Shown piece after piece: positions 41,397-49,058 of a DNA stretch of 64,000 nucleotides. The notes under the pieces were generated by a model that was not told where the DNA came from, ran no database searches, and was given only the letters and a program-made list of their open reading frames with translations. Made by a program: the position numbers and the translations under genes. Every line of letters begins with the position of its first letter. Positions within the stretch are counted from its first letter, which is position 1. Where the stretch lies: the NCBI GenBank assembly GCA_025453605.1, contig JALOPZ010000001.1, positions 553,042-617,041 on the forward strand. The letters run 5' to 3'. This DNA is from Candidatus Margulisiibacteriota bacterium. GTDB lineage: Bacteria; Margulisbacteria; WOR-1; O2-12-FULL-45-9; XYB2-FULL-48-7.

Positions 41397-42664
41397 TGTG
41401 TTACGCCATCCCGGGGAAAGTTACCGCGCTCGAAGGGAAGAAAGTCACCGTCGATTACTTTGGCGAGCAAAAGCACGCCATTAATGAGATCGTTGATCTG
41501 AAGATCGGCGATTATATTTATGCCCAGGGGGGCTATGTCATCCAGACCGTCCCCGAAAAAGAAGCGATCGAAACGCTGGAGACCTGGAAAGAGCTCTTTT
41601 TTGAGCTGCGGGCAACCGACGTCAACCTTTCTCGCCAGCCGACCGAGCTTGGGGTCGATCAGAGCTTCGCCCTGATCATCGATAAGGCGTCAGACGGTCG
41701 TGAGCTCAAGCGCGATGAACTGTTGCGCCTGCTGCGGGCGGAAAAAACGGCCGAGCTTGACCTCCTTTATAAAACCGCCAACTTTCTGCGCCAGAAACAT
41801 CTTTCCAACTCCTGCTGCGTCCACGGGATCATTGAGTTTTCCAATTACTGCCGCAACGATTGCGTTTACTGCGGGATCAGGCAAAGCAATTCAGCCATCA
41901 AACGCTACCGGATGACGGAAGAGGAGATCCTGGCGGCGGCGGCCGAGGCGATCGACCAGCATGGTTTTAAAGCGCTGGTCCTGCAGTCGGGCGAGGATCC
42001 GGAATTTCCGGTCGAACGGGTCGCCAAACTGATCAAGGCGATCAAGGCGCGGCATGCCGTCCTGATCTTTGCCTCGGTCGGTGAGGTCGGCAAGGATGGG
42101 CTTAAGCTGTTATGGGATGCGGGGGCGCGGGGGCTGCTGCAGCGGTTTGAAACGAGCGATCCCAGGCTCTACGCCAACTTGCATTGCGGCGACGAACTGG
42201 ACGAGAGGCTGGAGGAATTACGCGCCGCTTACCGGCTCGGTTTCCTGGTGATCACTGGTGGCTTGATCGGCCTGCCCGGTCAATCGGCCGAAACTCTGCT
42301 CAATGATATATTACTGACCAAAGAGCTGAACGCGGAGATGTTTTCGTTCGGCCCGGTCCTCCCGGACGGACCGCCAACCGATCTGGTGTTAAAGGTCCTG
42401 GCGGTTAGCCGGATCGTCGACCCGGTTAACGCTAAGATCGTCGTCACGACCGGGTTTGAGACGCTAGATCCGGAGGCGCGGCGCAAAGGATTGCTGGCCG
42501 GCGCCAACTCGGTCATGCTCAACGTGACGCCGTTCCGGTACCGCCAGTTGTACAATATATATCCCAACCGGGCGCACGCGACCGAAACGATCGAGGCCCA
42601 GATCAAAACCACGCTTGAGCTCCTCTATTCTCTGGGTAGAGCCCCGACCGATCTGGGCGTATAA
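41396..42664 (+). CDS. HypC-HydE fusion: [NiFe] maturation chaperone fused to radical SAM maturase
   Basis: A 422-residue two-domain protein. Residues 1-75 are a HypC domain: the start MCYAIPGKV carries the essential Cys2, followed by 'VDYFGEQKHAINEIVDLKIGDYIYAQGGYVIQ' in conserved order. Residues about 95-420 are HydE: 'FSNYCRNDCVYCGIRQSN' is the CxxxCxxC radical SAM cluster, then 'RYRMTEEEILAAAAEAI', 'ALVLQSGEDPEFPVERV' and 'GGLIGLPGQSAETLLNDI'. HypC carries the Fe(CN)2CO unit for [NiFe] enzymes; HydE processes the Fe-CO-CN synthon of [FeFe] enzymes. The start overlaps the ribD stop by 1 nt. HydG, HypA and a [NiFe] operon lie within 16 kb. BioB or PylB identity is disfavoured by the CRNDCxYC and LQSGED blocks. 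Confidence 0.9.
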   Translation: MCYAIPGKVTALEGKKVTVDYFGEQKHAINEIVDLKIGDYIYAQGGYVIQTVPEKEAIETLETWKELFFELRATDVNLSRQPTELGVDQSFALIIDKASDGRELKRDELLRLLRAEKTAELDLLYKTANFLRQKHLSNSCCVHGIIEFSNYCRNDCVYCGIRQSNSAIKRYRMTEEEILAAAAEAIDQHGFKALVLQSGEDPEFPVERVAKLIKAIKARHAVLIFASVGEVGKDGLKLLWDAGARGLLQRFETSDPRLYANLHCGDELDERLEELRAAYRLGFLVITGGLIGLPGQSAETLLNDILLTKELNAEMFSFGPVLPDGPPTDLVLKVLAVSRIVDPVNAKIVVTTGFETLDPEARRKGLLAGANSVMLNVTPFRYRQLYNIYPNRAHATETIEAQIKTTLELLYSLGRAPTDLGV

Positions 42665-42665
42665 T
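42660..42665 (+). promoter_or_regulatory. TATAAT box before cstA
   Basis: TATAAT overlaps the stop codon of the HypC-HydE gene and ends 7 nt before the cstA ATG. Partly coincident with the TAA, so less certain than others. Confidence 0.4.
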
Positions 42666-42672
42666 AAAGGCC

Positions 42673-44484
42673 ATGAATGCGCTTGTCCTGCTGATAATCG
42701 CGCTCTGCGTCTTTGCTTTGGCTTACCGCTATTACGCCGCTTTTTTGGCGGCCAAGGTGTTGGTCCTCGACACTAAAAAAGAAACCCCCGCTCACCGCCT
42801 GAAAGACGGCCACGATTATCATCCGACCAATAAATGGGTCCTCTTTGGCCACCATTTCGCGGCGATCGCCGGCGCTGGCCCGCTGATCGGCCCGGTCCTG
42901 GCGGCTCAGTTCGGCTTCCTCCCCGGCGCGATCTGGATCATCATCGGCGCCGTGCTGGCCGGCGCGGTCCACGATTACGTTATTCTATTCGCGTCGGTCC
43001 GCCATAATGGTTTATCTCTGCACAAGATCGCCCGCGACTACATCAGCGTTCGGACCGGCGTCGCGACCGCGATCGCCGTCCTTTTTATCATCATCACCGC
43101 GCTGGCCGGCCTGTCCATCGTCGTAGTCAACGCGCTGGCCGAGAGCGCCTGGGGGACGTTCGCGATCATCGTCAGCATTCCAGCCGCTCTGCTGGTCGGC
43201 TTCTATATGTATGTTTTGCGTAAAGGGCAGATCGTTGAGGCGTCGGTCATTGGGACGGTGCTGCTGCTCGGCGGGGTCTTTTTCGGTTATTTTATCCAGA
43301 ACTCGCCGGCAGCCGTCTATTTTACTTTTTCCCGGCAGCAGCTCTCGCTGGCCCTGCCGGTCTACGGTTTTATCGCTTCGGTCCTGCCGGTCTGGATGCT
43401 CCTTTGTCCCCGGGATTACCTGAGCTCGTACCTTAAGATCGGCACGGTCGCCTTGCTGGCGCTCGGCGTCTTCTTTGTTGCGCCAGAGATCAAAATGCCG
43501 GCGGTCACCCCGTTCATTTTTGGCGGCGGTCCGATCATTCCGGGCCGGGTCTGGCCGTTCGTCTGCATTACGATCGCCTGCGGGGCGATCTCCGGTTTCC
43601 ACTCTCTGATCTCGTCCGGAACAACACCGAAGATGGTCTCCAACGAAAAAGAGATCAAACTGATCGGTTACGGCGCGATGCTGGTCGAGGGCTTTGTCGC
43701 CCTGATGGCGCTGATCGCCGCGACCGCGCTTTTTCCGGCCGATTATTTTGCCATCAACTGTTCCCCGGAGGTTTTTAAGCAGCTGGGGATGCAGGTCGTT
43801 AACCTGCCGGTCCTCTCCCAGTTGGTCCAGGAGGAGATCGCGGGGCGGCCGGGCGGGGCGGTCTCGCTGGCGGTCGGCATGGCCCAGATTTTTGCCGGTT
43901 TACCGGGGATGAAGGGGTTAATGGGCTACTGGTACCACTTTGTGATCATGTTCGAGGCGCTCTTCATCCTGACCACGGTCGATACCGGCACCCGAGTCGC
44001 CCGTTATATCACTCAGGAGATCGTCGGCAAAGTCAGCAAGCCGTTCGGTGACCAGAAATGGCTGCCCGGGATCGCGCTGACCAGTTTTTTGGTCGTTTTT
44101 GCCTGGGGTTACCTGGTCTATAACGGCGACATCGCCACGATCTGGCCGATGTTCGGTGTGGCGAACCAGCTGCTGGCCACCGCCGCCCTGACGATCGGGA
44201 CCGCGGTCATTCTCAAACACGGTAAAAAAAGACGCTATGCCCTGATCACTCTCCTGCCGATGCTCTTTATGCTAGTGACCACGCTGGCCGCGAGCCTGGA
44301 AAACATCTTTTATAATTATTTGCCTAAGGGGACGTTTAACGGGAATCTTAATGCCGCTCTTTCGGCGATCATGCTGGTGCTGGTGATCGTGATCGTCGCT
44401 GATTCCTTGGCGGAGTGGGCCAGGCATCCCCGTTTCCGGGCCGGCGGCCGGGAAAAAGATCCCTACCTCGAGCTCGATATCTGA
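42673..44484 (+). CDS. cstA: CstA-family transporter
   Basis: A 603-residue polytopic membrane protein with about 15 helices. '[26 protein letters not shown]' (residues 56-81, in part) and '[19 protein letters not shown]' near 313 are conserved in carbon-starvation/pyruvate or peptide transporters of this family. It lies between the HypC-HydE gene and rex; uptake of pyruvate or peptides would fit a fermentative hydrogen producer, but that is inference. Confidence 0.93.
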   Translation: MNALVLLIIALCVFALAYRYYAAFLAAKVLVLDTKKETPAHRLKDGHDYHPTNKWVLFGHHFAAIAGAGPLIGPVLAAQFGFLPGAIWIIIGAVLAGAVHDYVILFASVRHNGLSLHKIARDYISVRTGVATAIAVLFIIITALAGLSIVVVNALAESAWGTFAIIVSIPAALLVGFYMYVLRKGQIVEASVIGTVLLLGGVFFGYFIQNSPAAVYFTFSRQQLSLALPVYGFIASVLPVWMLLCPRDYLSSYLKIGTVALLALGVFFVAPEIKMPAVTPFIFGGGPIIPGRVWPFVCITIACGAISGFHSLISSGTTPKMVSNEKEIKLIGYGAMLVEGFVALMALIAATALFPADYFAINCSPEVFKQLGMQVVNLPVLSQLVQEEIAGRPGGAVSLAVGMAQIFAGLPGMKGLMGYWYHFVIMFEALFILTTVDTGTRVARYITQEIVGKVSKPFGDQKWLPGIALTSFLVVFAWGYLVYNGDIATIWPMFGVANQLLATAALTIGTAVILKHGKKRRYALITLLPMLFMLVTTLAASLENIFYNYLPKGTFNGNLNAALSAIMLVLVIVIVADSLAEWARHPRFRAGGREKDPYLELDI

Positions 44485-44530
44485 TTGACAGCCGCCGCCG
44501 GGTTGTGGTATCTTGTGAAAGATATCACAA
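44485..44530 (+). promoter_or_regulatory. rex promoter with overlapping Rex operator
   Basis: A -35 TTGACA (44485-44490), an 18-nt spacer and -10 TATCTT (44509-44514). The operator TTGTGA-AAGATA-TCACAA (44513-44530) is a perfect 18-bp inverted repeat matching the Rex consensus. It overlaps the -10 and abuts the rex ATG, so autorepression is expected. Confidence 0.85.
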
Positions 44531-45169
44531 ATGAAAATACCGGCCAAAACGATCTCCCGATTGTCGCTTTACTACCGCTATCTGCACTTTCTGTCGCAGC
44601 AAGGGACATTCTCGATCTCTTCCAAATCGCTCGCTTCGATGGTCGGCTTGAAGGCTGACCAGGTCAGAAAGGATCTCTCTTATTTCGGGGCGTTTGGTAA
44701 GACTGGTTTTGGTTATAATGTCCTGGAACTGAAGAACGCGCTTGCCCGGATCCTTGGTTTAGAGCGGGGGCGGCGGGTGGCGATCGTCGGGATGGGTAAT
44801 TTGGGCCTGGCGCTGGTCGGGTATAAAGGATTTGAAGTGCTCGGCTTCAAGATCGGGGCGGTATTTGATAATTCTCCTAATAAAATAGGGAAAAAGTATC
44901 GTGGACGACTATGCTATAACGTCAAGGAATTCAGCGCGATCGCTGCTCAGGAAGGGATCGAAATGGTGATCCTGACCGTCCCTGCCGAGGTGGTCCATGA
45001 GGTCACCGGGGCGATCGTGGCGGCCGGGATCAAGGCGATCCTGAATTTTTCCCCGGTCCATCTATCGGTCCCCAAGAGTGTCCATGTGACCAATGTCGAT
45101 CTGGCGACCGAACTGAAGAGCCTGTCGTACTTTGTTTTTGGTCAGAAAACTGCCGCCCGCAACGCTTGA
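44531..45169 (+). CDS. rex: Redox-sensing transcriptional repressor Rex
   Basis: A 212-residue Rex. The N-terminal winged helix includes 'RLSLYYRYLHFLSQQG' and 'LKADQVRKDLSYFGAFGKTGFGY' region; the Rossmann domain has the dinucleotide motif VGMGNLGLAL near residue 92. Rex releases DNA when NADH/NAD+ is high, so anaerobic and fermentative genes are induced. Perfect operators precede rex itself and the hydrogenase operon 75 nt downstream, making the regulatory link direct. Confidence 0.96.
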   Translation: MKIPAKTISRLSLYYRYLHFLSQQGTFSISSKSLASMVGLKADQVRKDLSYFGAFGKTGFGYNVLELKNALARILGLERGRRVAIVGMGNLGLALVGYKGFEVLGFKIGAVFDNSPNKIGKKYRGRLCYNVKEFSAIAAQEGIEMVILTVPAEVVHEVTGAIVAAGIKAILNFSPVHLSVPKSVHVTNVDLATELKSLSYFVFGQKTAARNA

Positions 45170-45229
45170 CAACCGCCGCTAAAATACCGTAGAATGATAA
45201 TGAGCGGTCTATTGTGAAGAAAATCACAA
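45166..45229 (+). promoter_or_regulatory. Hydrogenase operon promoter and Rex operator
   Basis: A -35 TTGACA (45166-45171), an 18-nt spacer and -10 TAGAAT (45190-45195). The operator TTGTGA-AGAAAA-TCACAA (45212-45229) lies about 10 nt downstream of the predicted transcript start, a typical roadblock position. The leader to the ATG at 45245 has no clear Shine-Dalgarno. Confidence 0.85.
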
Positions 45230-45244
45230 GCCTGCCGATCAGCT

Positions 45245-46297
45245 ATGCCTAGTTATTTCGCCACTCAAGCAGACCTGGAAGCCTTGCTCGCCCGGCTGAT
45301 AGCCGAGGGGGAGGTCGTTGCCCCGGTCCTTGATCAAGGACGCAACATCCTGCAAACAGTCACCGCCGCAACGATCAAGGATGTTAATCTGGCCGGCTAC
45401 CGGACCGTTGAACCATATAAATCTTATGTTTTTAAGCTGACCGAGCGGGTGGCGACCTATTTTACGCCGTCTCCGGCCGGCCAAAACCGCCGACTCGTCT
45501 TGTTCGGTTTACGCGCCTGCGATCTGTCGGCGCTCGATGTTTACCATAAAGTGATGGACGAGGGCGAGCCGGCCTATCTGGTCGTGACCGCCGATTGTAC
45601 CGCCTGCGGCCGGACCTGTTTCTGCAATATGGTCGGCGGAAAACCGTACGCGGCGGCCGGCTTTGACCTGAACATCACCGCGCTGGAGAACGGCTATATC
45701 ATTGAAACCGGCAGTCCGCGCGGCGAGCAGCTGCTGTCGCCTCTGCCGCCGGCGACAGACGATCAGTTGAAGCTCCAGGCCGGGGTCAGGAACGGGACCG
45801 AGGCGCAGCTGGAAACCGTCAATCAGGAATTTAAGTGCAAATGCAATATCAACTGGACCGAAGCGCACCGGCTCAATCTGGAGAACAGCAAAGCCTGGAA
45901 AGAAGTGACGAAGAAATGCGTCGAATGCAGCGCATGCAATTTTATCTGCCCGTCCTGCACCTGTTTTCTCCTGCTGGACTCGAGGGACGAAGGATCCCTC
46001 GGCGGAGCTCGGGATGAACGAGGGACGAAAGACGAAAATAGCCGGCATAAGGTCTGGGACGCCTGTCTGAAGAACGGGTATGCCCGCGTCGCCGGTGGCG
46101 CCAATTCCCGGCCCAAACTGTTCGAGCGGCTGCAGAACCGCTACCACTGTAAGTTCGATTATTCGCCGACCAGGCTTGGCCGCTATACCTGCGTCGGCTG
46201 CGGCCGCTGTATTGATGCCTGCGCGGGGAACATCGATATGCGGGAAGTTTACGCGGAACTGGTCAGGCAAGTCCCGCTGACGGCAAAGCTGGTTTAG
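45245..46297 (+). CDS. Sulfhydrogenase beta/AsrA-like 4Fe-4S dicluster subunit
   Basis: A 350-residue iron-sulfur protein. 'VLFGLRACDLSALDVYHKV' near 88 and 'CTACGRTCFCNMVGG' near 119 are the conserved N-terminal blocks. Two clusters sit in the C-terminal half: CVECSACNFICPSCTC (near 225) and CVGCGRCIDACAGNID (near 318). It matches HydB of archaeal sulfhydrogenase and AsrA of sulfite reductase, which pass electrons between the FAD/NAD gamma subunit and the catalytic partner. First gene of the Rex-controlled operon. A low-complexity insert (about residues 246-265, RDEGSLGGARDERGTKDE) interrupts the loop after the first cluster. Confidence 0.9.
   Translation: MPSYFATQADLEALLARLIAEGEVVAPVLDQGRNILQTVTAATIKDVNLAGYRTVEPYKSYVFKLTERVATYFTPSPAGQNRRLVLFGLRACDLSALDVYHKVMDEGEPAYLVVTADCTACGRTCFCNMVGGKPYAAAGFDLNITALENGYIIETGSPRGEQLLSPLPPATDDQLKLQAGVRNGTEAQLETVNQEFKCKCNINWTEAHRLNLENSKAWKEVTKKCVECSACNFICPSCTCFLLLDSRDEGSLGGARDERGTKDENSRHKVWDACLKNGYARVAGGANSRPKLFERLQNRYHCKFDYSPTRLGRYTCVGCGRCIDACAGNIDMREVYAELVRQVPLTAKLV
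45981..46040. repeat. In-frame CGAGGGACGAA repeat inside the FeS beta-subunit gene
   Basis: CGAGGGACGAA occurs at 45981-45991 and 46019-46029, with an inverted TCCCTCG at 45995-46001 between them. It encodes a charged loop absent from the usual family pattern. Confidence 0.7.
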
Positions 46298-46317
46298 GAA
46301 ATTTAGGAAAATAGAAA

Positions 46318-47142
46318 ATGAGCTGTAACGGAAAAGAGCAATATCGGCCGGTCAAAGCGAGGACGGAAAAGGTCATCATCGAAACGTCCAATATCAAGAC
46401 CTTTGTTTTTCGGCCGGAAGAGCCGCTGTCATTTTTGCCCGGTCAGTTCATGCTGGTCACCGTTCCCGGGATCGGCGAATGCGCTTTTACCCCGTCGTCA
46501 GATTATAAGCAGAAAGAGACACTGGAATTCACCATCATGCGGGCGGGCTCGGTCACTGGCCTGATCCACCAGCTCCAGGCCGGCGATACCGTTGGCTTGC
46601 GCGGGCCGTACGGCCAGCCGTATCCGCTGCCAAGTTACCACGGCAAGGAAGTCTACGTGGTTGGCGGCGGGGTCGGCCTGGCGCCGCTGCGCGCCCTGAT
46701 GTACGGTTTGAACCACGAGATCGACCAGCTCAAAAAAGTCGTCGTCCGTTTCGGTTCGCGCTCGCCCCAGGACATTTGTTATCGCGACGACCTGCCCAGC
46801 TGGGGGAAGAGAAAGAAGACCGATCTGGTCATCTCCGTCGACACCGCCGTGCCGGGCTGGACCGGCAACGTCGGCCTGGTCACCACGATCCTCAAAGACG
46901 ACGATGTGGACGTCAAGAACGCGGTTGCTGTCGTCTGCGGCCCGCCGATCATGATGAAGTTCGTCAACAAACGGCTGCTCGATATGGGCTTTGCCCCCAA
47001 AGATATCTATTTATCGATGGAAAAGAACATGAGCTGCGGGATCGGTAAATGTTTTCACTGCAATCTGGGCCCTTACCTGGTCTGCAAAGACGGCCCGGTG
47101 TTCACCTGGGAACAAATAAAGGATATTCCGGAACCATGGTAG
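46318..47142 (+). CDS. Sulfhydrogenase gamma/AsrB-like FAD/NAD(P)-binding subunit
   Basis: A 274-residue diaphorase. The FAD barrel covers residues 8-105 ('FLPGQFMLVTVPGIGECAFTP'), the nucleotide-binding domain starts at 'VYVVGGGVGLAPLRALMYG' near 116, and a C-terminal [2Fe-2S] site is CGIGKCFHCNLGPYLVC (near 240). This is the layout of HydG of Pyrococcus sulfhydrogenase, AsrB and dihydroorotate dehydrogenase PyrK. It should accept electrons from, or donate them to, NAD(P)H and pair with the preceding FeS subunit. It replaces NuoEF as the nucleotide module of this complex. Cofactor preference cannot be read. Confidence 0.92.
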   Translation: MSCNGKEQYRPVKARTEKVIIETSNIKTFVFRPEEPLSFLPGQFMLVTVPGIGECAFTPSSDYKQKETLEFTIMRAGSVTGLIHQLQAGDTVGLRGPYGQPYPLPSYHGKEVYVVGGGVGLAPLRALMYGLNHEIDQLKKVVVRFGSRSPQDICYRDDLPSWGKRKKTDLVISVDTAVPGWTGNVGLVTTILKDDDVDVKNAVAVVCGPPIMMKFVNKRLLDMGFAPKDIYLSMEKNMSCGIGKCFHCNLGPYLVCKDGPVFTWEQIKDIPEPW

Positions 47143-48584
47143 CGGATAATTTAAAAGTAAAAAGTGAAAATTCAAAAATAAGGAATTCATTATGCCTATT
47201 CTGCTCGTTGGGCTGCGGCGTTAGCTTGCGGGATGAGGGGAAAGCGCTGGCTTACGCCCAGGACAACCCGGTCAATAAAGGAGCGCTCTGCCCGCGCGGT
47301 CATTACAACCTGGAGCTGGTCAACCATCCTGGCCGCTTGGCCGAACCGCAGATCGGTAAAAGGAAAGTCTCCTGGGAAGAAGCGCTGACCTTTATCAAGC
47401 AAGAGCTGCAACCGTTCCGTAAAGACGAGGTCGGCTGCCTGGTCTCGTGCCTGCTCAGCAATGAGGCGGCGCTAGCGGTCGCCAGAACGGCGCAGGCGCT
47501 GGGGGTTAAGAACGTTTTGACCGCCGGAGCGGCGGCGGACCTGGAAGCTTACGAGGGGAATAAATGGACGGTGCCGGGCGCCGAACTGGCCTCGCTTGAC
47601 CACCTGGAAAAGTCGGAAGCGCTGCTGATCATCGGCGACATCTTAAGCCGGTCACCGGTCCTTTCCCGGCGGATCAACCAGGTCAAATACGGCAAACGCG
47701 GCAACCAGATCGTAGTGATCGATCCCAACCAGACTCGCACAACCTGGTTCGCGACCGATCATCTGGCCTGCCGTCCGGGGACGGAACCGGTTGTACTGGC
47801 CGCCCTGGCCGGGGCGCTGCCGGCCGAAGAAGCGGCGGCGATCTGCGGGATAGCGGCAGCAAAACTGGAGCAGACCGCGGCCGCCTTCCGCACGGCCGCC
47901 AGCGGAACGGTTATCTATGTTCCGCAAAGCAAGCGCCCGCGCAACGACCTGGGCGTTTACTATGTAAAAAAACTGGCCGCCGCCTCGCCGAACAAAAAGT
48001 ATTTGGTCTACTATCTGTTCGGCAATACGCTCGGCGTCAACACCGTGATCGACCGGGAGATCCCCGATCACCCGACCTACCATGAGCTGCTCGGCAAGAT
48101 CGAACGGGGGGAGATCAAGAGCCTGCTCCTTTTTGGCGAAGACATTTCCGCCGGGCACGAAGAGCTGCAAAAGAAGTTCCGGATGCTGAAGTTCGTTGTC
48201 TACGCCGGGTATTTTGAGAGCGAATCGCCGGCGATCTACGATAACAGCATTATTCTGCCGCTCGCCTCCCAGTTCGAAGGGGGCGGGAGCTACGTCCTGG
48301 CCGACGGCTCGCTGGCCGCCTGCGAACCGATCGTCCCGGCTGCCGGCAGTGTCCCGCTGGAAAAGATCTGCGGACTGCTGGCTGACTGCAAACCAGGCCG
48401 AAACGATGCCCGGGAGTGCGTCGGGCAGGGGCCGGTCACTAAGGCAAAGGCGGAAGCAGAGGCGGAGGGAGAGGTCAGGGCGGTCCGCGCGGCGGAGCAG
48501 GGGCCGGTCAAACCGATTACCTATTTCGGCAACAATCAGCTGGTCGGCAATTTCTTCTGGTTCCAGGTGAACAAAAATGGCTAA
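47136..48584 (+). CDS. NuoG/FdhA-like subunit, predicted electron wire without Mo ligand
   Basis: A 482-residue member of the molybdopterin-oxidoreductase fold. The N-terminal cluster site is CLFCSLGCGVSL plus GALCPRGHYN, a C-x2-C-x3-C...C pattern as in formate dehydrogenases. The position that holds Sec or Cys ligating Mo in FdhA (near residue 140) has no Cys (LTAGAAADLEAYEGN), and the C-terminal MopB-CT domain is absent; length is about two-thirds of FdhA. It is therefore probably a NuoG-like electron-transfer subunit. ATG 47136 overlaps the previous stop by 7 nt. Its first residues (NLKVKSENSKIRN) come from an AT-rich word element. A Glu/Ala-rich linker near residues 430-458 is flanked by a 14-bp direct repeat. 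Confidence 0.85.
   Translation: MVADNLKVKSENSKIRNSLCLFCSLGCGVSLRDEGKALAYAQDNPVNKGALCPRGHYNLELVNHPGRLAEPQIGKRKVSWEEALTFIKQELQPFRKDEVGCLVSCLLSNEAALAVARTAQALGVKNVLTAGAAADLEAYEGNKWTVPGAELASLDHLEKSEALLIIGDILSRSPVLSRRINQVKYGKRGNQIVVIDPNQTRTTWFATDHLACRPGTEPVVLAALAGALPAEEAAAICGIAAAKLEQTAAAFRTAASGTVIYVPQSKRPRNDLGVYYVKKLAAASPNKKYLVYYLFGNTLGVNTVIDREIPDHPTYHELLGKIERGEIKSLLLFGEDISAGHEELQKKFRMLKFVVYAGYFESESPAIYDNSIILPLASQFEGGGSYVLADGSLAACEPIVPAAGSVPLEKICGLLADCKPGRNDARECVGQGPVTKAKAEAEAEGEVRAVRAAEQGPVKPITYFGNNQLVGNFFWFQVNKNG
47146..47190. repeat. AT-rich AAAAGT/AATTCAAAA element at the 5' end of the NuoG-like gene
   Basis: AAAAGTAAAAAGTGAAAATTC followed by AAAAAT words, in frame directly after the start codon. 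Near-identical in words to 49737-49768 and to the reverse of 15458-15490. Confidence 0.6.
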
Positions 48585-49056
48585 AAGAGTTTTTCTTAAT
48601 CTCGATCTCTGCTGCGGCTGCAAAAGCTGCGCGGCGGCGTGCGCCTACGGGCATCATCTGCAATCGCTGCTGGGCCATTCTCAGTTGAAAGCGGCGGAAT
48701 TGCCGCTGCACTGCCTCCACTGCGATCAGCCGGCTTGCGCCGCCGCCTGTCCGAACGAGGCGATGAAGAAAATGGCCGACGAAACGGTCCAGCGGAGCCA
48801 GTACCGCTGTGTCGGCTGCCGCTCTTGCTCGGTCGCCTGCCCGTTTGGCGTTATTCAACCGGACCTGGCCAAACATATCACACCCAAATGCGATCTCTGC
48901 CTCGACCGGTTGGCCGAGGGAGAGATCCCGCGCTGCGTCGCGACCTGCACTTCGGGCGCTTTATCGTTCGCCGAAGTGGACGAGCAGATCGCCGACCGGA
49001 ATAAGAACCTGATCTCTGTTAGAATGTTAGCAAACTTTGTCGGCAGGAGGCGGTAA
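48577..49056 (+). CDS. Polyferredoxin subunit (HydN/HycB-like, about four [4Fe-4S])
   Basis: A 159-residue ferredoxin. Cys clusters are CCGCKSCAAAC near residue 12, CLHCDQPACAAACP near 46, CVGCRSCSVACPFG near 78 and CDLC...PRCVATC near 105. This matches HycB/HydN/FdhB-type electron carriers with four [4Fe-4S] centres. It overlaps the NuoG-like gene by 8 nt. In the complex it would link the NuoG-like and FeS subunits to the hydrogenase small subunit. Confidence 0.93.
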   Translation: MAKRVFLNLDLCCGCKSCAAACAYGHHLQSLLGHSQLKAAELPLHCLHCDQPACAAACPNEAMKKMADETVQRSQYRCVGCRSCSVACPFGVIQPDLAKHITPKCDLCLDRLAEGEIPRCVATCTSGALSFAEVDEQIADRNKNLISVRMLANFVGRRR

Positions 49057-49058
49057 CC

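Noticed and set aside
41396..42664. Biotin synthase or pyrrolysine PylB for the radical SAM domain
   Set aside because: CRNDCVYCGIRQSN and LQSGEDP match HydE, and the fused HypC domain points to hydrogenase maturation.
47136..48584. Active formate dehydrogenase in the operon
   Set aside because: No Cys at the Mo-ligand position and no C-terminal MopB domain; I also saw no in-frame TGA that would suggest selenocysteine.
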